Assembly (NCBI RefSeq): GCF_943192915.1
Contig: NZ_CALPCD010000002.1
Coordinates: 62,001-126,000 of the forward strand
Reading direction: 5' to 3'
Source of the DNA: Anaerotardibacter muris
Lineage (GTDB): Bacteria > Actinomycetota > Coriobacteriia > Coriobacteriales > Eggerthellaceae
Length of the DNA: 64,000 nucleotides
This document shows, piece after piece, positions 33,416 through 46,255 of the stretch. Numbering within the stretch: position 1 is the stretch's first letter; every line of letters begins with the position of its first letter. The notes below the pieces were generated by a model. That model was not told the DNA's origin and made no database searches. It saw only the letters and a program-made list of their open reading frames with translations. Position numbers and translations under genes: made by a program.

Positions 33416-33795
33416 TGTTCAACGTTCTCATTGTTGGTTGCGGCGGCTTCATCGGTGCCGCCTTGCGCTATCTTGTCTCGATCGGCGTATCAGGCGTGTA
33501 CGCGCACGTCTTCCCCTTGGCCACACTCATCGTGAACATCGTGGGTTCGTTTCTTATCGGCGTATGCTCGATCTGCCTGCCGCATGTTTTCCCCGAAAAT
33601 AAGGAAGCGATGCTGTTCTTGACCACCGGCGTGCTCGGCGGCTTCACCACGTTCTCTACCTTCAGCCTGGAGACCATCCAGCTCTTCGAAGATGCTCAAT
33701 ATGGTATCGCCGCAGGCTATATGGCACTTTCGCTCGCAGCCTGTATCGCCGGCGTCTTCGCCGGCCGCCTCCTCGCCCGCACCCTCTGCTCATAA
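33415..33795 (+). CDS. crcB: Fluoride channel CrcB/Fluc
   Basis: 126 residues with four membrane helices, exporting fluoride as a dimer. Signature residues: GGFIGAALRY near the N-terminus, NIVGSFLIG with the pore Asn, and GGFTTFSTFSLE with the sodium-site and Phe-box region. A single gene implies a homodimer. The TAA of lemA overlaps its ATG. No fluoride riboswitch is seen upstream of lemA. Confidence 0.94.
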   Translation: MFNVLIVGCGGFIGAALRYLVSIGVSGVYAHVFPLATLIVNIVGSFLIGVCSICLPHVFPENKEAMLFLTTGVLGGFTTFSTFSLETIQLFEDAQYGIAAGYMALSLAACIAGVFAGRLLARTLCS

Positions 33796-33796
33796 C

Positions 33797-33834
33797 TGGG
33801 ACAAAAAGGGGCCGGTCCTCATTTTGTCCGGGTT
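33797..33834. repeat. GGGACAAAA palindrome, divergent member of the dispersed repeat family
   Basis: GGGACAAAAAGGGGCCGG...TTTTGTCC lies immediately after crcB: GGACAAAA and TTTTGTCC arms surround a GC-rich centre. It resembles the repeats at 48322, 51870 and 52871. It lies 18 bases before the stop of the convergent ABC-F gene and may help end both transcripts. Confidence 0.55.
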
Positions 33835-33852
33835 CGATCTCTTGCGAATCAA

Positions 33853-35712
33853 CTATAAGAGGTCGGAGAGTTCTAGCCATTCTTCTTCTAGGGTGGCTAG
33901 TTGGGACTGGAGGTCGGTGATGCGGGACTGGATCTTGCCTAAGGCAACATAGTCGCTCGGGTCAGCTTCGGACTGTTCGGTTTGGGCGTCGGCGATCTTT
34001 CCTTCGAGGGTTTGCATGCGACGCTCGAGTGAGTTCGCGCGCTTACGCACTTCGCGCTGCTCGCCGCCAGAGAGCGTCGGCTTCGTTGGTGCACCCTCAC
34101 CCGCCGCAACACCCCCAGATGAAGCCGTCTCACTAGCATCCGCTCCTTCTTCAGAAGCATCAACACCACCTGCAGCGAACTTGCGGTCGCCGCGGTTGCG
34201 ATGTGAAGCTTCCAGTAGTTCCAGATACTCATCGGCACCGCGCGGCACGTGGCGCAACTTGCCATCGATCAACGCGAACTGATGGTCGGTCACGCGCTCC
34301 ATCATATAGCGGTCGTGTGTGACCAGGATGAGCGTACCCGGCCACGTGTCGAGCATGTTCTCCATCGCCACCAGCATATCGATATCCATGTCATTGCTCG
34401 GTTCATCCAAGATGAGCACATTGGGTGCATCGAGCAAGATGAGCATCAGCTGCATACGACGCTTTTGTCCACCCGATAGGGCTTTCACCTGGGTGTTCAG
34501 GTAAGCTTTCTCGAAGCCCAACTGCTCCAGCAGCGCGGCGGGCGAGACCACCTTGCCATCCACCACATAGCTTGACTGGTAGCGATTCAATACTTCTCGC
34601 ACGAGCGAATCGCCCAGCTCTTCCAATTCAGAGAGCGCCTGGCTCAGAAACGCTATCTTCACTGTCTTGCCTACCTCGACCTTGCCATGCTGGGGCTTCA
34701 GATTCCCCCGCGCGATATCGAGCAGCGTTGATTTGCCTGCGCCATTTTCTCCCAGCACACCATAGCGATCACCTGGTCCGATGAGCCACGTCAGTCCTTC
34801 CAGCACAGGCTCCTGCGCGCCATCGAAGGTGAAGTCGACATCGGTCAACTCGATGCACTTCTTGCCCAGGCGCGAAATTGCTGCACGCTTCAGCTCGACA
34901 CTATTGCGGATCGGAGGCTCCTGCGCGATCAACGCGCGCGCAGCTTCCACATGGAACTTCGGCTTGGTCGAACGCGCTCGTGCGCCACGAGAAAGCCACG
35001 CCAGCTCACGGCGCGCCAAGTTGCGACGCTTCTGTTCGGCCTGCTCGATCTGCCGATCACGCTCAACGCGCTGCTGAACATAGGCAGAATATCCACCTTC
35101 GAATGACTCCACGCGCCCATCATGCACTTCCCACATGGAATTGCATACCTCGTCCAAGAACCAGCGATCATGCGTGACCACCACCAGCGCACCCTGCTTC
35201 TTCGCGAATCGCCGCTTCAGATGCTCTGCTAACCAATGGATGGCCTCGATATCAAGATGGTTCGTCGGTTCATCGAGCAGCACCACATCTGCATCGCTCA
35301 CCAACACGCGCGCCAAGTCCACGCGCCTTCGCTGGCCGCCCGAAAGCGTGCCGACCTGAGCATCAGGCTTCAGATCGCCCACCAAGTTATCCAGGATCGC
35401 GCGAATACCCGCATCCGATGCCCACACGTATTCAGGAACATCCCCCACGATGCTCTTCAGCACCGTGGCATCATCTGCAAGCCCATCCTTCTGCGCGAGC
35501 GCCACCAACCGTACGCCACGCGTGCGCAACACGCGCCCATCATCAGGCTCGATCGAGCCCTCGAACAAACACAGCAAGGACGACTTACCATCGCCGTTCT
35601 TGCCCACTACCCCGATCACATCACCATCATCGATACCAAGCGAAAGCGATTCGAAGATAGTCTTGGTCGGATATTCCAAATGCACATTTTCGCATCCTAG
35701 AAGAAATGCCAT
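33853..35712 (-). CDS. ABC-F family ATPase, Uup-like, with C-terminal coiled coil
   Basis: 619 residues. Two ABC domains: first GKNGDGKSS, LSGGQRRRVDLARVL, LLDEPTNHLD; second GENGAGKST, LSGGQKRRMQLMLIL, LILDEPSNDMD. No membrane segments. The last 80 residues, EQREVRKRANSLERRMQTLEGKI onward, form a coiled coil as in Uup. ABC-F proteins act on the ribosome in translation control or antibiotic protection, or (Uup) in ribosome assembly and DNA stability. ATG at 35712 follows GTGGAG; upstream in-frame ATGs lack family similarity. Divergent from hemH. Confidence 0.92.
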   Translation of the reverse strand: MAFLLGCENVHLEYPTKTIFESLSLGIDDGDVIGVVGKNGDGKSSLLCLFEGSIEPDDGRVLRTRGVRLVALAQKDGLADDATVLKSIVGDVPEYVWASDAGIRAILDNLVGDLKPDAQVGTLSGGQRRRVDLARVLVSDADVVLLDEPTNHLDIEAIHWLAEHLKRRFAKKQGALVVVTHDRWFLDEVCNSMWEVHDGRVESFEGGYSAYVQQRVERDRQIEQAEQKRRNLARRELAWLSRGARARSTKPKFHVEAARALIAQEPPIRNSVELKRAAISRLGKKCIELTDVDFTFDGAQEPVLEGLTWLIGPGDRYGVLGENGAGKSTLLDIARGNLKPQHGKVEVGKTVKIAFLSQALSELEELGDSLVREVLNRYQSSYVVDGKVVSPAALLEQLGFEKAYLNTQVKALSGGQKRRMQLMLILLDAPNVLILDEPSNDMDIDMLVAMENMLDTWPGTLILVTHDRYMMERVTDHQFALIDGKLRHVPRGADEYLELLEASHRNRGDRKFAAGGVDASEEGADASETASSGGVAAGEGAPTKPTLSGGEQREVRKRANSLERRMQTLEGKIADAQTEQSEADPSDYVALGKIQSRITDLQSQLATLEEEWLELSDLL

Positions 35713-35903
35713 GAAGCTCCACTCGCGCGCGTCATATTCACCAAACAGCGTCCTGCTCAGCGAAAAGATTTTCATACAACGTCTATTCTTGCCGTAAAAG
35801 CCAACGCAAACAAGACCAAAAGCATACTTTGCTAAACTCGAATGAGCGTTGTTCTGCGTATGGCCCCTTTGGCTACTTCGAACTGCGAGCACGCAGAAAG
35901 GGC

Positions 35904-36905
35904 ATGGAGATGCAAGAACAGCGATCGAAGATAGGCGTAGTGCTCATGAATACGGGCACGCCCGCATCCCCCAATGCCCGAGACATCAAACCCTATCTTG
36001 CTGAATTCCTTGCCGATCCTCGTCTTATCAGCATGCCGCGTTTTCTTTGGCTGCCCATCCTGCATCTTTTCGTGATCAACGCGCGTCCGAAGGCGACTGA
36101 GAAGCGCTATCGCGCGATCTGGACCGAAGAAGGCTCTCCTTTCATGGTGAACTCCCTGAATCAGGCGAAGAAGACCCAAGAAGCGCTCGAGCGCCAAGGA
36201 CTGGATATCCCCGTGCGCTTCGCTGCACGCTATGGCAAACCGCGATTGCAGCATGTGGTAAGAGAGCTACAGGCCGCTGGCTGCACCTCTATCTTAGTGG
36301 TCCCTCTCTTTCCTCAGACCGCGTACTCGACAACAGCCTCCTGCAAAGACAAGGTGGCCGCCGTAGCTGCTCGCTTTCCCGATCTTTCGTTCGAAGTGAT
36401 CGAAGGCTATGCGACTGATGAAGGTTATCTGGATGCGCTCACCTCCTCGATCGAAGAGGCTTGGAACTACGAACCGGGTGCGAAGCTTCTTTTCAGCTTC
36501 CACTCCATCCCGCTGCGCGATGTGCGCAATGGCGATAACTATCCCCAGCAGGTCGAGGCAACGGTGGAAGCGGTCACGAAGCAGCTTGGTATCCCAGGCA
36601 ATAGCTGGGCCATCTCCTATCATTCTCGTTTCGAAGATTCACGCCGCTGGCTTGGGCCAAGTCCCAAGAAAGTGCTCGAAGGCTGGGTGAAGCAAGGTGT
36701 GACCAACGTTGCCATGGTAACGCCAGGGTTTTCGTCCGATTGCCTTGAAACGCTGCTGGATGTGGATGTTGAACAGCGTAACTTCTTCTTTGCCCAGTGC
36801 GCTAAGCAGGGCAAGGAATGCACGTTCACCTACATTCCTGCTCTAAATGATCGCAAGGATCATATCGATTTCCTGGTGCAGCTCATCAAGAAGAATCTAA
36901 GGTAA
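35904..36905 (+). CDS. hemH: Ferrochelatase
   Basis: 333 residues. Inserts Fe2+ into protoporphyrin IX or coproporphyrin III. The catalytic His is H200 (LFSFHSIPLRD) and the conserved acid E282 (SSDCLETLLD). The N-terminal loop is LMNTGTP, closer to the NLGTP of protoporphyrin enzymes than to the MAYGTP loop of Firmicute coproporphyrin enzymes. No other haem synthesis gene is in this window. The ATG at 35904 follows GAAAGGG; 35910 is also possible. Cytosolic or membrane-associated. Confidence 0.92.
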   Translation: MEMQEQRSKIGVVLMNTGTPASPNARDIKPYLAEFLADPRLISMPRFLWLPILHLFVINARPKATEKRYRAIWTEEGSPFMVNSLNQAKKTQEALERQGLDIPVRFAARYGKPRLQHVVRELQAAGCTSILVVPLFPQTAYSTTASCKDKVAAVAARFPDLSFEVIEGYATDEGYLDALTSSIEEAWNYEPGAKLLFSFHSIPLRDVRNGDNYPQQVEATVEAVTKQLGIPGNSWAISYHSRFEDSRRWLGPSPKKVLEGWVKQGVTNVAMVTPGFSSDCLETLLDVDVEQRNFFFAQCAKQGKECTFTYIPALNDRKDHIDFLVQLIKKNLR

Positions 36906-36950
36906 ACCGCAAGCAGCTTTTCGCCCGCGCGAACATCCCCGACAGATCAC

Positions 36951-36988
36951 AAAAAAACGAGCCGCCTTCTCGTAGAAAGCGACCCGTT
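36951..36988 (-). terminator. Intrinsic terminator of the secreted cyclophilin gene
   Basis: On the minus strand, ACGGGTCGC pairs with GCGGCTCGT through two G-T pairs, followed by TTTTTTT. It sits 26 bases after the stop codon at 37015 and faces hemH. Confidence 0.7.
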
Positions 36989-37014
36989 CTTTAGCAAGGT
37001 GCTAATGCCTGATC

Positions 37015-38454
37015 TTAAGCAGCTGCATTCTGTGAATCCGAGTTAGTAGCAGCTTGAGTGTCGGCCTCGACGCTCCTCTTGCTAGCAGGCTGAGCATTTC
37101 TGAGCCACTTGCCGTTCTTGTCGACGTAGTACTTACCACCATCGACCCAAGAACTGGTAGCCATCACGCCATCGGAACCGACCCAATACTGACCGCCGAT
37201 CCAACGATTCTTAGCCACGGTGCCGTTTGACGTGGTGTAGTACCACTTGCCACCCGTCTTCACCCAGCTATTCATCTTCATAGCGCCAGAGCTGTTGAAG
37301 TAGTAGTGATCGTCGTTGATCTTCTGCAGGCCAGTCTGCATGACGCCGTTCCAATCGAAGAAGTAGTACTTACCGCTGATCCAGGTGAGCGTACCTGTGT
37401 ACATCGCGCCAGAGCTACCGTAGTAATACCACTTGCCGCTCTCCTTGTTCCAGCCTGTCTTCATGGCACCAGAAGAAGTGAGGTAGTAAACATCACCACG
37501 CTGGACCCAGTTAGAGTCGTAATAAGTCAAGTCGAGCTTACCAGTCTGCATAGCAGTTGTGGTGGGATCCATGTAGTACCACTTGCCGCTGACCTTCTGC
37601 CATCCAGTCTTCTTGGCACCATCGTTCTTGCCGCCATAGTAGTACCACTTGCCGCTGACCTTCTGCCAGCCAGTCTTCATCCAGCCATTGCCATCGAAGC
37701 GATAGGTCTTACCATTGATGGCGATCTCTTCGTTGCGCGGATATGCTTTACCTTTAGCTGCCGCAACTGCAGGAGAATACTTGTACCAATAACGCGATCC
37801 AGATTTGATCCAGCCACCTGCCTGAGACGAGGAAGCCGTTCCAGTCGAAATAGTGATCGACTTGATCCTGATAGTGCTGTTCGGCTTCTCGCTGGTTGTT
37901 GCAACGTTGTTGAGCTTGTTCACCACATCCATGCCGCTGATAACATGACCGAATGCAGCATACTTGCCATCAAGTGCGTTCGTGTTCTGCGTGCTGGTGG
38001 TAGGAACGATGAAGAACTGCGAACTTGCACTGTTGTAGTCACTAGCACGCGCCATGGAAATAGTGCCTGCTACGTGCTTGATCGGATTGACCACGCCATT
38101 GGCAGAGAATTCACCTTTGATCTTGGTGCTCGATCCACCCGTACCGTCACCTTTCGGATCACCGCCCTGGATGGCGAAGTCCTTTGCAACGCGATGGAAG
38201 GTCAACCCATTATAGAAACCACTTTTAGCAAGCTTCACGAAATTGTCGACCGTGATCGGAGCAGCATTACGATCAAGTTCCGCCTTGATCGTGCCGAAGC
38301 CTTCGACCTCGATGGTCGCAATGTAAGTATCGTCTGCGTAAGCCTTTTCAGGCTCCTGCATGAACGCGGCACCTACACACATGAGCAAGCCCGCGATGAG
38401 CGCAACAAAGGATGCTTTGGCCACCGCGAACGGTGTCTTTTTCACATTCTCCAT
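37015..38454 (-). CDS. Secreted cyclophilin-type peptidyl-prolyl isomerase with cell-wall-binding repeats
   Basis: 479 residues. A signal peptide ([17 protein letters not shown]...AYA) ends near residue 40. Residues about 43-190 are a cyclophilin domain ([59 protein letters not shown]). The rest is a run of about nine or ten choline/cell-wall-binding repeats with GWxKxxGKWYYY-type units. Predicted to fold proteins at the cell surface and to be held non-covalently to wall polymers. ATG at 38454 follows AAAGGGG; more upstream starts lack a signal peptide. Confidence 0.92.
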   Translation of the reverse strand: MENVKKTPFAVAKASFVALIAGLLMCVGAAFMQEPEKAYADDTYIATIEVEGFGTIKAELDRNAAPITVDNFVKLAKSGFYNGLTFHRVAKDFAIQGGDPKGDGTGGSSTKIKGEFSANGVVNPIKHVAGTISMARASDYNSASSQFFIVPTTSTQNTNALDGKYAAFGHVISGMDVVNKLNNVATTSEKPNSTIRIKSITISTGTASSSQAGGWIKSGSRYWYKYSPAVAAAKGKAYPRNEEIAINGKTYRFDGNGWMKTGWQKVSGKWYYYGGKNDGAKKTGWQKVSGKWYYMDPTTTAMQTGKLDLTYYDSNWVQRGDVYYLTSSGAMKTGWNKESGKWYYYGSSGAMYTGTLTWISGKYYFFDWNGVMQTGLQKINDDHYYFNSSGAMKMNSWVKTGGKWYYTTSNGTVAKNRWIGGQYWVGSDGVMATSSWVDGGKYYVDKNGKWLRNAQPASKRSVEADTQAATNSDSQNAAA

Positions 38455-38783
38455 TGAAACCCCTTTCAGTGCCGAAGCACTGTGATCGAATTCGTATAAA
38501 TGACTATCGCATGATAACGTGCGCATAGTGCTAGGTCTATACGTTGGAGCCGACACCACAGAAAGACCATTATGTCCGAAAACTGGGACAAGGACTCCTT
38601 ATCTTGAACGGCAAGATGTCACGCTAAATACCACCTTTCATCAGGTGATACACACCTATCGATCCCAGAACCGCTCCAGATTTGCCAAAAACAAGAGCGG
38701 CCGCCCTTCATGGACGACCGCTCGATTTGTGAAGCTCTGATGAAGACGCCTGGAATGAACCCCGAATGCGCCCTTTAAGATGT
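38455..38783. other. Intergenic region between cyclophilin and second usp gene
   Basis: 329 bases. It contains the cyclophilin promoter region, a short GTCC/GGGAC inverted repeat at about 38574-38589 resembling the dispersed repeat, a six-base hairpin ATCTTG/CAAGAT at about 38601-38617, and the usp terminator. No gene is seen. Confidence 0.5.
38688..38724 (-). terminator. Intrinsic terminator of the second usp gene
   Basis: On the minus strand GAGCGGTCG pairs with CGGCCGCTC (one T-G pair), followed by TTGTTTTT, about 60 bases after the stop codon. Confidence 0.7.
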
Positions 38784-39260
38784 CTATTTCACGACCAGGA
38801 TCGGCACGGTGGATTCGCGCAAGACCGCGTAGCTCACCGATCCGATAACGCCGCGGATAGCGCCCAGGCCACGAGAACCCATCACGATAAGATCTGCTTC
38901 GATCTCTTTGGCGAATTCGATGATGTCATCGGCTGGCGTATAACCCGGGATCACATCGATGGTTACCTGATCTTCGATGCCATCGATAGCCATACCCAAG
39001 CCTGCCTTGACCTTCTCAGATTCCTCCGCGATGGTACGGTTGTAAAGATCCATCACGTCCTCAACGGACAGCAGATACTGTTCAGGGTCGAAGGAAGAAT
39101 TGTTGAAGCTTGCCGGCAGCTGAGCATTCGGATGGGTGGTAACGAAAACCACATGGATGCGTACCTCTGGATCTGCCAGCGCGAAATCGCGCGCCTTCAT
39201 CACCGCATCGACTGCATGATCAGAGCCATCATATGCAACTACGATATTGTTGAAAACCAT
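38784..39260 (-). CDS. Universal stress protein, UspA family (second copy)
   Basis: 158 residues, one Usp domain. N-terminal VFNNIVVAYDGSDHAVDAVMKARDFALADPEVRIHVV resembles the usp at 90-572 (FTNILVPYDGSVHADRALD), and the C-terminal MGSRGLGAIRGVIGSVSYAVLRESTVPILVVK fits the ATP-binding signature G-2x-G-9x-G-S. The two are paralogs of similar length. Monocistronic, with its own terminator. GGGGACTCC precedes the ATG. Confidence 0.93.
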   Translation of the reverse strand: MVFNNIVVAYDGSDHAVDAVMKARDFALADPEVRIHVVFVTTHPNAQLPASFNNSSFDPEQYLLSVEDVMDLYNRTIAEESEKVKAGLGMAIDGIEDQVTIDVIPGYTPADDIIEFAKEIEADLIVMGSRGLGAIRGVIGSVSYAVLRESTVPILVVK

Positions 39261-39443
39261 TGGAGTCCCCTATCTATCGCGAACCGCCAGCATCGCTGAC
39301 GCACATTCCCCTCTTCAGACCGTAAAAACGGTACGCATCCAGTCTAGCACCTTCTTTCTGTTTTCTTCCACATAACAGCTCATTTTCATCGCTCTTCTGA
39401 TAACATTTCCGTATGAACTGGGCAAACGAGACAAGGATGAACT

Positions 39444-40112
39444 ATGTCGCCAAGAAATAAATTCATTTCTGCCCAAGACACCCGCGAACACGTTACCCGT
39501 GAAAAGCTTCTCGAGACTGCCATCGATCTGGTGAACCAGCACGGTATGCGCTATCTCACCATCCGCAATATCTGCGATGAGGCTGGAATTTCTACGGGCA
39601 GCTTCTACAATCTTTTCGACGATAAGGACGACCTTATCGCTTACTATCTCAGCAACATCTTCACCTCCTACAAGCAGAAGGCTGAAGATCTTGCAGAGAC
39701 CCACACGGCACTTGAGCGTGTGGTGCTGATCTATCGCTTCTATATCGATTGTGTTTTGGAAACAGGCATCGAGTTCATCACGGGCCTGTATTCATCCATC
39801 ACCAACCCGGCGTTCAACTTCCTCGAACGCGACGCTGACAAGGAGCTCGTGCTCGACCGCGTACGTCAAGACCTTGAAGAAGGTGTTACCTCGGGCGAAG
39901 TGAAGGCTGATCTTGATATCAACGAAGCCTTGCTACGCATCGCTATCATCATCACTGGTAGCATCTATTACTGGTGCGCATTCGAAGGTCGCATCGACCT
40001 TACCTATCAGGCCGATTCCATGCTGCAGAACTATCTGCACTCCATCGCCACTGACCGCGACAGACCCTTCAACGTCCCCCCTATCCCCCGTAACGATCAG
40101 GCGTTGATCTAA
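39444..40112 (+). CDS. TetR-family transcriptional regulator
   Basis: 222 residues. The N-terminal helix-turn-helix is TREKLLETAIDLVNQHGMRYLTIRNICDEAGISTGSFYNLFDDKDDLIAYYL, a textbook TetR DNA-binding domain. The C-terminal ligand domain is divergent and gives no effector. No neighbouring target gene is obvious: the upstream gene (usp) is divergent and the downstream side is a terminator. It may regulate usp or itself. Starts at ATG 39444 with AAGGATG upstream. Confidence 0.9.
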   Translation: MSPRNKFISAQDTREHVTREKLLETAIDLVNQHGMRYLTIRNICDEAGISTGSFYNLFDDKDDLIAYYLSNIFTSYKQKAEDLAETHTALERVVLIYRFYIDCVLETGIEFITGLYSSITNPAFNFLERDADKELVLDRVRQDLEEGVTSGEVKADLDINEALLRIAIIITGSIYYWCAFEGRIDLTYQADSMLQNYLHSIATDRDRPFNVPPIPRNDQALI

Positions 40113-40135
40113 CTCGCATTTCACGAACCAAGAGA

Positions 40136-40173
40136 GGACGCTTCGGGGCCAGGTTCCGAAGCGTCCATTTTTT
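40136..40173 (+). terminator. Intrinsic terminator of the tetR gene
   Basis: GGACGCTTCGG pairs perfectly with CCGAAGCGTCC, followed by ATTTTTT. It separates tetR from structured element copy 2. Confidence 0.9.
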
Positions 40174-40192
40174 ACGCAGTAAAACCGTGCAC

Positions 40193-40366
40193 GGTGCTGT
40201 GGATGTAAGGTGAGCGTGCAGAACTTACTCTGAACACTAACTTGAAAAACAGAATCGATCGAAGATCGATTCGCACAACAATGCATGAGGCAGTGCAGCG
40301 CATGAGCCCGAAGGGCGAACAGCGGAACGGGTAAGTTATGCACGATTACCTTGCAGCCACAGCACC
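40193..40366 (+). ncRNA. Two-copy structured element, copy 2 (candidate RNA)
   Basis: The second copy of the element at 4941-5139, in the same orientation and again between convergent genes. The outer arms 40193-40230 and 40329-40366 form a 38-bp stem with only three mismatches (all A-G type) and three G-T pairs. Inside: block 1 from 40229, a perfect 9-bp hairpin with GAA loop (40252-40260 with 40264-40272), and block 2 at 40281-40332, identical to copy 1 except one base. It lies between the tetR terminator (to 40173) and the atp terminator (from 40382), so it would be an independent unit or depend on read-through. No promoter was recognised in the 20 bases before it. Confidence 0.65.
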
Positions 40367-40381
40367 CCAACAATCTCACCA

Positions 40382-40416
40382 AAACAAAAGGGCCCCTGCT
40401 TTCGCAGAGGCCCTTT
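40382..40416 (-). terminator. Intrinsic terminator of the ATP synthase operon
   Basis: On the minus strand AAAGGGCCTCTGC pairs with GCAGGGGCCCTTT around GAAA (one T-G pair), followed by TGTTTT. It lies 25 bases after the atpC stop codon. Confidence 0.85.
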
Positions 40417-40441
40417 AGCTGGTACGAATTCGAGAACCAGA

Positions 40442-40870
40442 TTAGACGTACTGATCCTCTTTCTCCTTTGCCGCCAGCTGCACCTTGCACCAGCGCAGCT
40501 TACGCGTCAAAACAGAGCGGGAGATAACGCTTTCCTCAGACAGATTCGCGATGCGCTCTTCCAAGGCAGGGATCTCCTTATTGAGCTTATCAACGTTGAT
40601 GCGGTTGAGAGCTCGCGTCTTATCGCAAAGAACGATAACGCGCTCACCGAGCACCTGAACATAACCACCCATGATGGCAGCGCTCAGAGTGGTTCCACCC
40701 TCCTGCTTGGTACGAGCCCAGATGACGCCATCCTTAAGCGCGGAGACGAAAGGCTCGTGGTTCGCCATGATGCCCAGCTCACCTTCGGAGCCGGGAACCA
40801 TAACGGAATAGAGGGATCCAGAGTAGAGCACCTGGTTCTTTGCTACAACATCACAGATAATCTCGGACAT
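40442..40870 (-). CDS. atpC: ATP synthase epsilon subunit
   Basis: 142 residues. N-terminal beta-sandwich (CDVVAKNQVLYSGSLYSVMVPGSEGELGIMANHEPFVSAL) and C-terminal helical pair. Part of the rotating central stalk; its C-terminal helices can inhibit ATP hydrolysis. It follows atpD by three bases. Last gene of the operon. Confidence 0.95.
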   Translation of the reverse strand: MSEIICDVVAKNQVLYSGSLYSVMVPGSEGELGIMANHEPFVSALKDGVIWARTKQEGGTTLSAAIMGGYVQVLGERVIVLCDKTRALNRINVDKLNKEIPALEERIANLSEESVISRSVLTRKLRWCKVQLAAKEKEDQYV

Positions 40871-40873
40871 GAT

Positions 40874-43233
<2,360 letters not shown>

Positions 43234-43244
43234 AGATGCCTTCC

Positions 43245-44803
<1,559 letters not shown>

Positions 44804-44804
<1 letters not shown>

Positions 44805-45379
44805 TAGCATTCACCTCCATCTGTCTTTTCTTTCAGCACAATGCGCGCACGATCGAACTGGGAGCGCAGGCTCGCGTCGATGTAGTTGCCCATTGTGGAC
44901 ATGACGATGCCGCCCATGATGGAAGGATCGATGTGCTCGACGAGCACGCAATCCCTACCGAGGTCGGCTTTAATCTTGTTCTTAATTACAGTTCGCAAGT
45001 TGTCATCAAGATCAACAACCGTCGTTACATCAACAACATTGAAGTCGAGCTTGGAAACGATGAGCGCTTCATAGTCGGCATAGACGCGGCGCAGCTTTTC
45101 AACGTCGCCACGAGAAGCCATGACCGAAAGCAGGTCTACCAACACGGGGTTGTAGCCCTCGAACACCTTACGCGCCAGCTCAGAGCGCTGTTCAGGGGTG
45201 AATACCTCGTCGTCAAGGGACAAACGAAGCTTGATGTTGGTGGACATGAATTCCAAGATCTGGACCAATTGGTTGCGAACCTCAACGACAGCATCTCTTC
45301 CGCCAGCGTTGTTAGCGCCGTTGAGAGCAGCGTTGGCATAGGCTGCGATAATTTCATTGATGACGTGACGATTAGGCAT
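44804..45379 (-). CDS. atpH: ATP synthase delta subunit
   Basis: 191 residues, OSCP/delta family: connects F1 to the b-dimer stator. The C-terminal motif [40 protein letters not shown] matches the family signature (GG-x-x-x-x-x-G-x-x-x-D-x-S). Starts at ATG, overlapping the end of atpF by eight bases. Confidence 0.94.
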
Positions 45380-45983
45380 TTAGACTACCTGCCTCTTTCA
45401 CGTAGCGCTCGATGAGCTTGCGATGCTCTTCGTCGCTGAAGTCTTCGCCGATTACACGCGTAGCAACGTCAACGGACAGGTCGACCACAGAACCCTTGAG
45501 TTCCTCGATCGCCGACTGCTTTTCAGCCTCGATAGCAACTTTTGCCTTAGCAACGATCGCAGCGGCCTCTTCTTGGGCCTTTGCTTTCATCTCGGACTCC
45601 ATTGCTTCACAGGATTGACGAGCATTATTGAGCATTTGCTGAGCTTGGGTCTTAGCGCCCTCAAGCTGTTCGCGGTATTCTGCCAGCACGCGTTCGCTTT
45701 CCTGGCGAGCCTCTTCGGACTTCTCCAGGGAATTCTTGATGGTGTCCTCGCGCTTCTTCAGCATGCCGTCAAAGAGCGGCCAGCCGAACTTCGCCAGGAT
45801 GATCCACAAGATGATGAAGGCGACGAGCATGGGAATGAATTCGTCCATCTGAGGAAGGATCGCACCGATTCCCGCGCCATCTTCAGCAGCGAATGCAGGC
45901 AGAGGGCAAATTGCAGACGCACCGAGCAACGCGACAAAGCCGCTAGCGCAGTTGCGTACATATTTGCTTGCTGTTGCGTTCAA
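45372..45983 (-). CDS. atpF: ATP synthase b subunit
   Basis: 203 residues, longer than the usual 160. After an N-terminal hydrophobic stretch resembling a signal sequence (FVALLGASAICPLPAFAAE), the real stator helix follows (FIPMLVAFIILWIILAKFGWPLFDGMLKKRE), then a long charged coiled coil rich in Glu/Ala/Lys. The leading stretch could be a cleaved signal or a second membrane helix, placing the N-terminus outside. Stator of the Fo motor. Confidence 0.95.
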   Translation of the reverse strand: MNATASKYVRNCASGFVALLGASAICPLPAFAAEDGAGIGAILPQMDEFIPMLVAFIILWIILAKFGWPLFDGMLKKREDTIKNSLEKSEEARQESERVLAEYREQLEGAKTQAQQMLNNARQSCEAMESEMKAKAQEEAAAIVAKAKVAIEAEKQSAIEELKGSVVDLSVDVATRVIGEDFSDEEHRKLIERYVKEAGSLNA

Positions 45984-46033
45984 TTCGCTTGCCTCCTTCT
46001 TTACTATCGGAAAATTCGTATCTGTATGAGCGA

Positions 46034-46255
46034 TTAACCGATGAAGAAGAGAACCAAGCCGAGCAGTGCCAACGCCTCGGACATTGCAGCACCGATGAAG
46101 AAGTAGCCCATGAGCTGACCCTTCATTTCAGGCTGACGAGCTGCAGAGACGCACAAACCGTAGGTAGCGATGCCGATACCGATACCAGGACCGATAGCTG
46201 CGAGGCCATAGCCTACAACCTTGAGTGCGGCGAGCGCAATACTCATTTCAATCAC
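46034..46255 (-). CDS. atpE: ATP synthase c subunit
   Basis: About 73 residues forming a two-helix hairpin. The polar loop is R-Q-P (SAARQPEMKGQ) and the ion-binding carboxylate is the Glu in AAMSEALALLG. The absence of the Gln and the Ser/Thr that follow the sodium-binding Glu in Na+-type c subunits suggests proton coupling. GTG at 46255 has AAAGGAGG five bases upstream; ATG at 46246 is an alternative giving 70 residues. Confidence 0.94.
   Translation of the reverse strand: MIEMSIALAALKVVGYGLAAIGPGIGIGIATYGLCVSAARQPEMKGQLMGYFFIGAAMSEALALLGLVLFFIG

Noticed and set aside
40193-40366. Structured element as a plain MITE with terminal inverted repeats
   Set aside because: The arms pair within each copy but differ between copies, whereas a recently moved MITE would carry the same ends; kept as a weaker alternative only.
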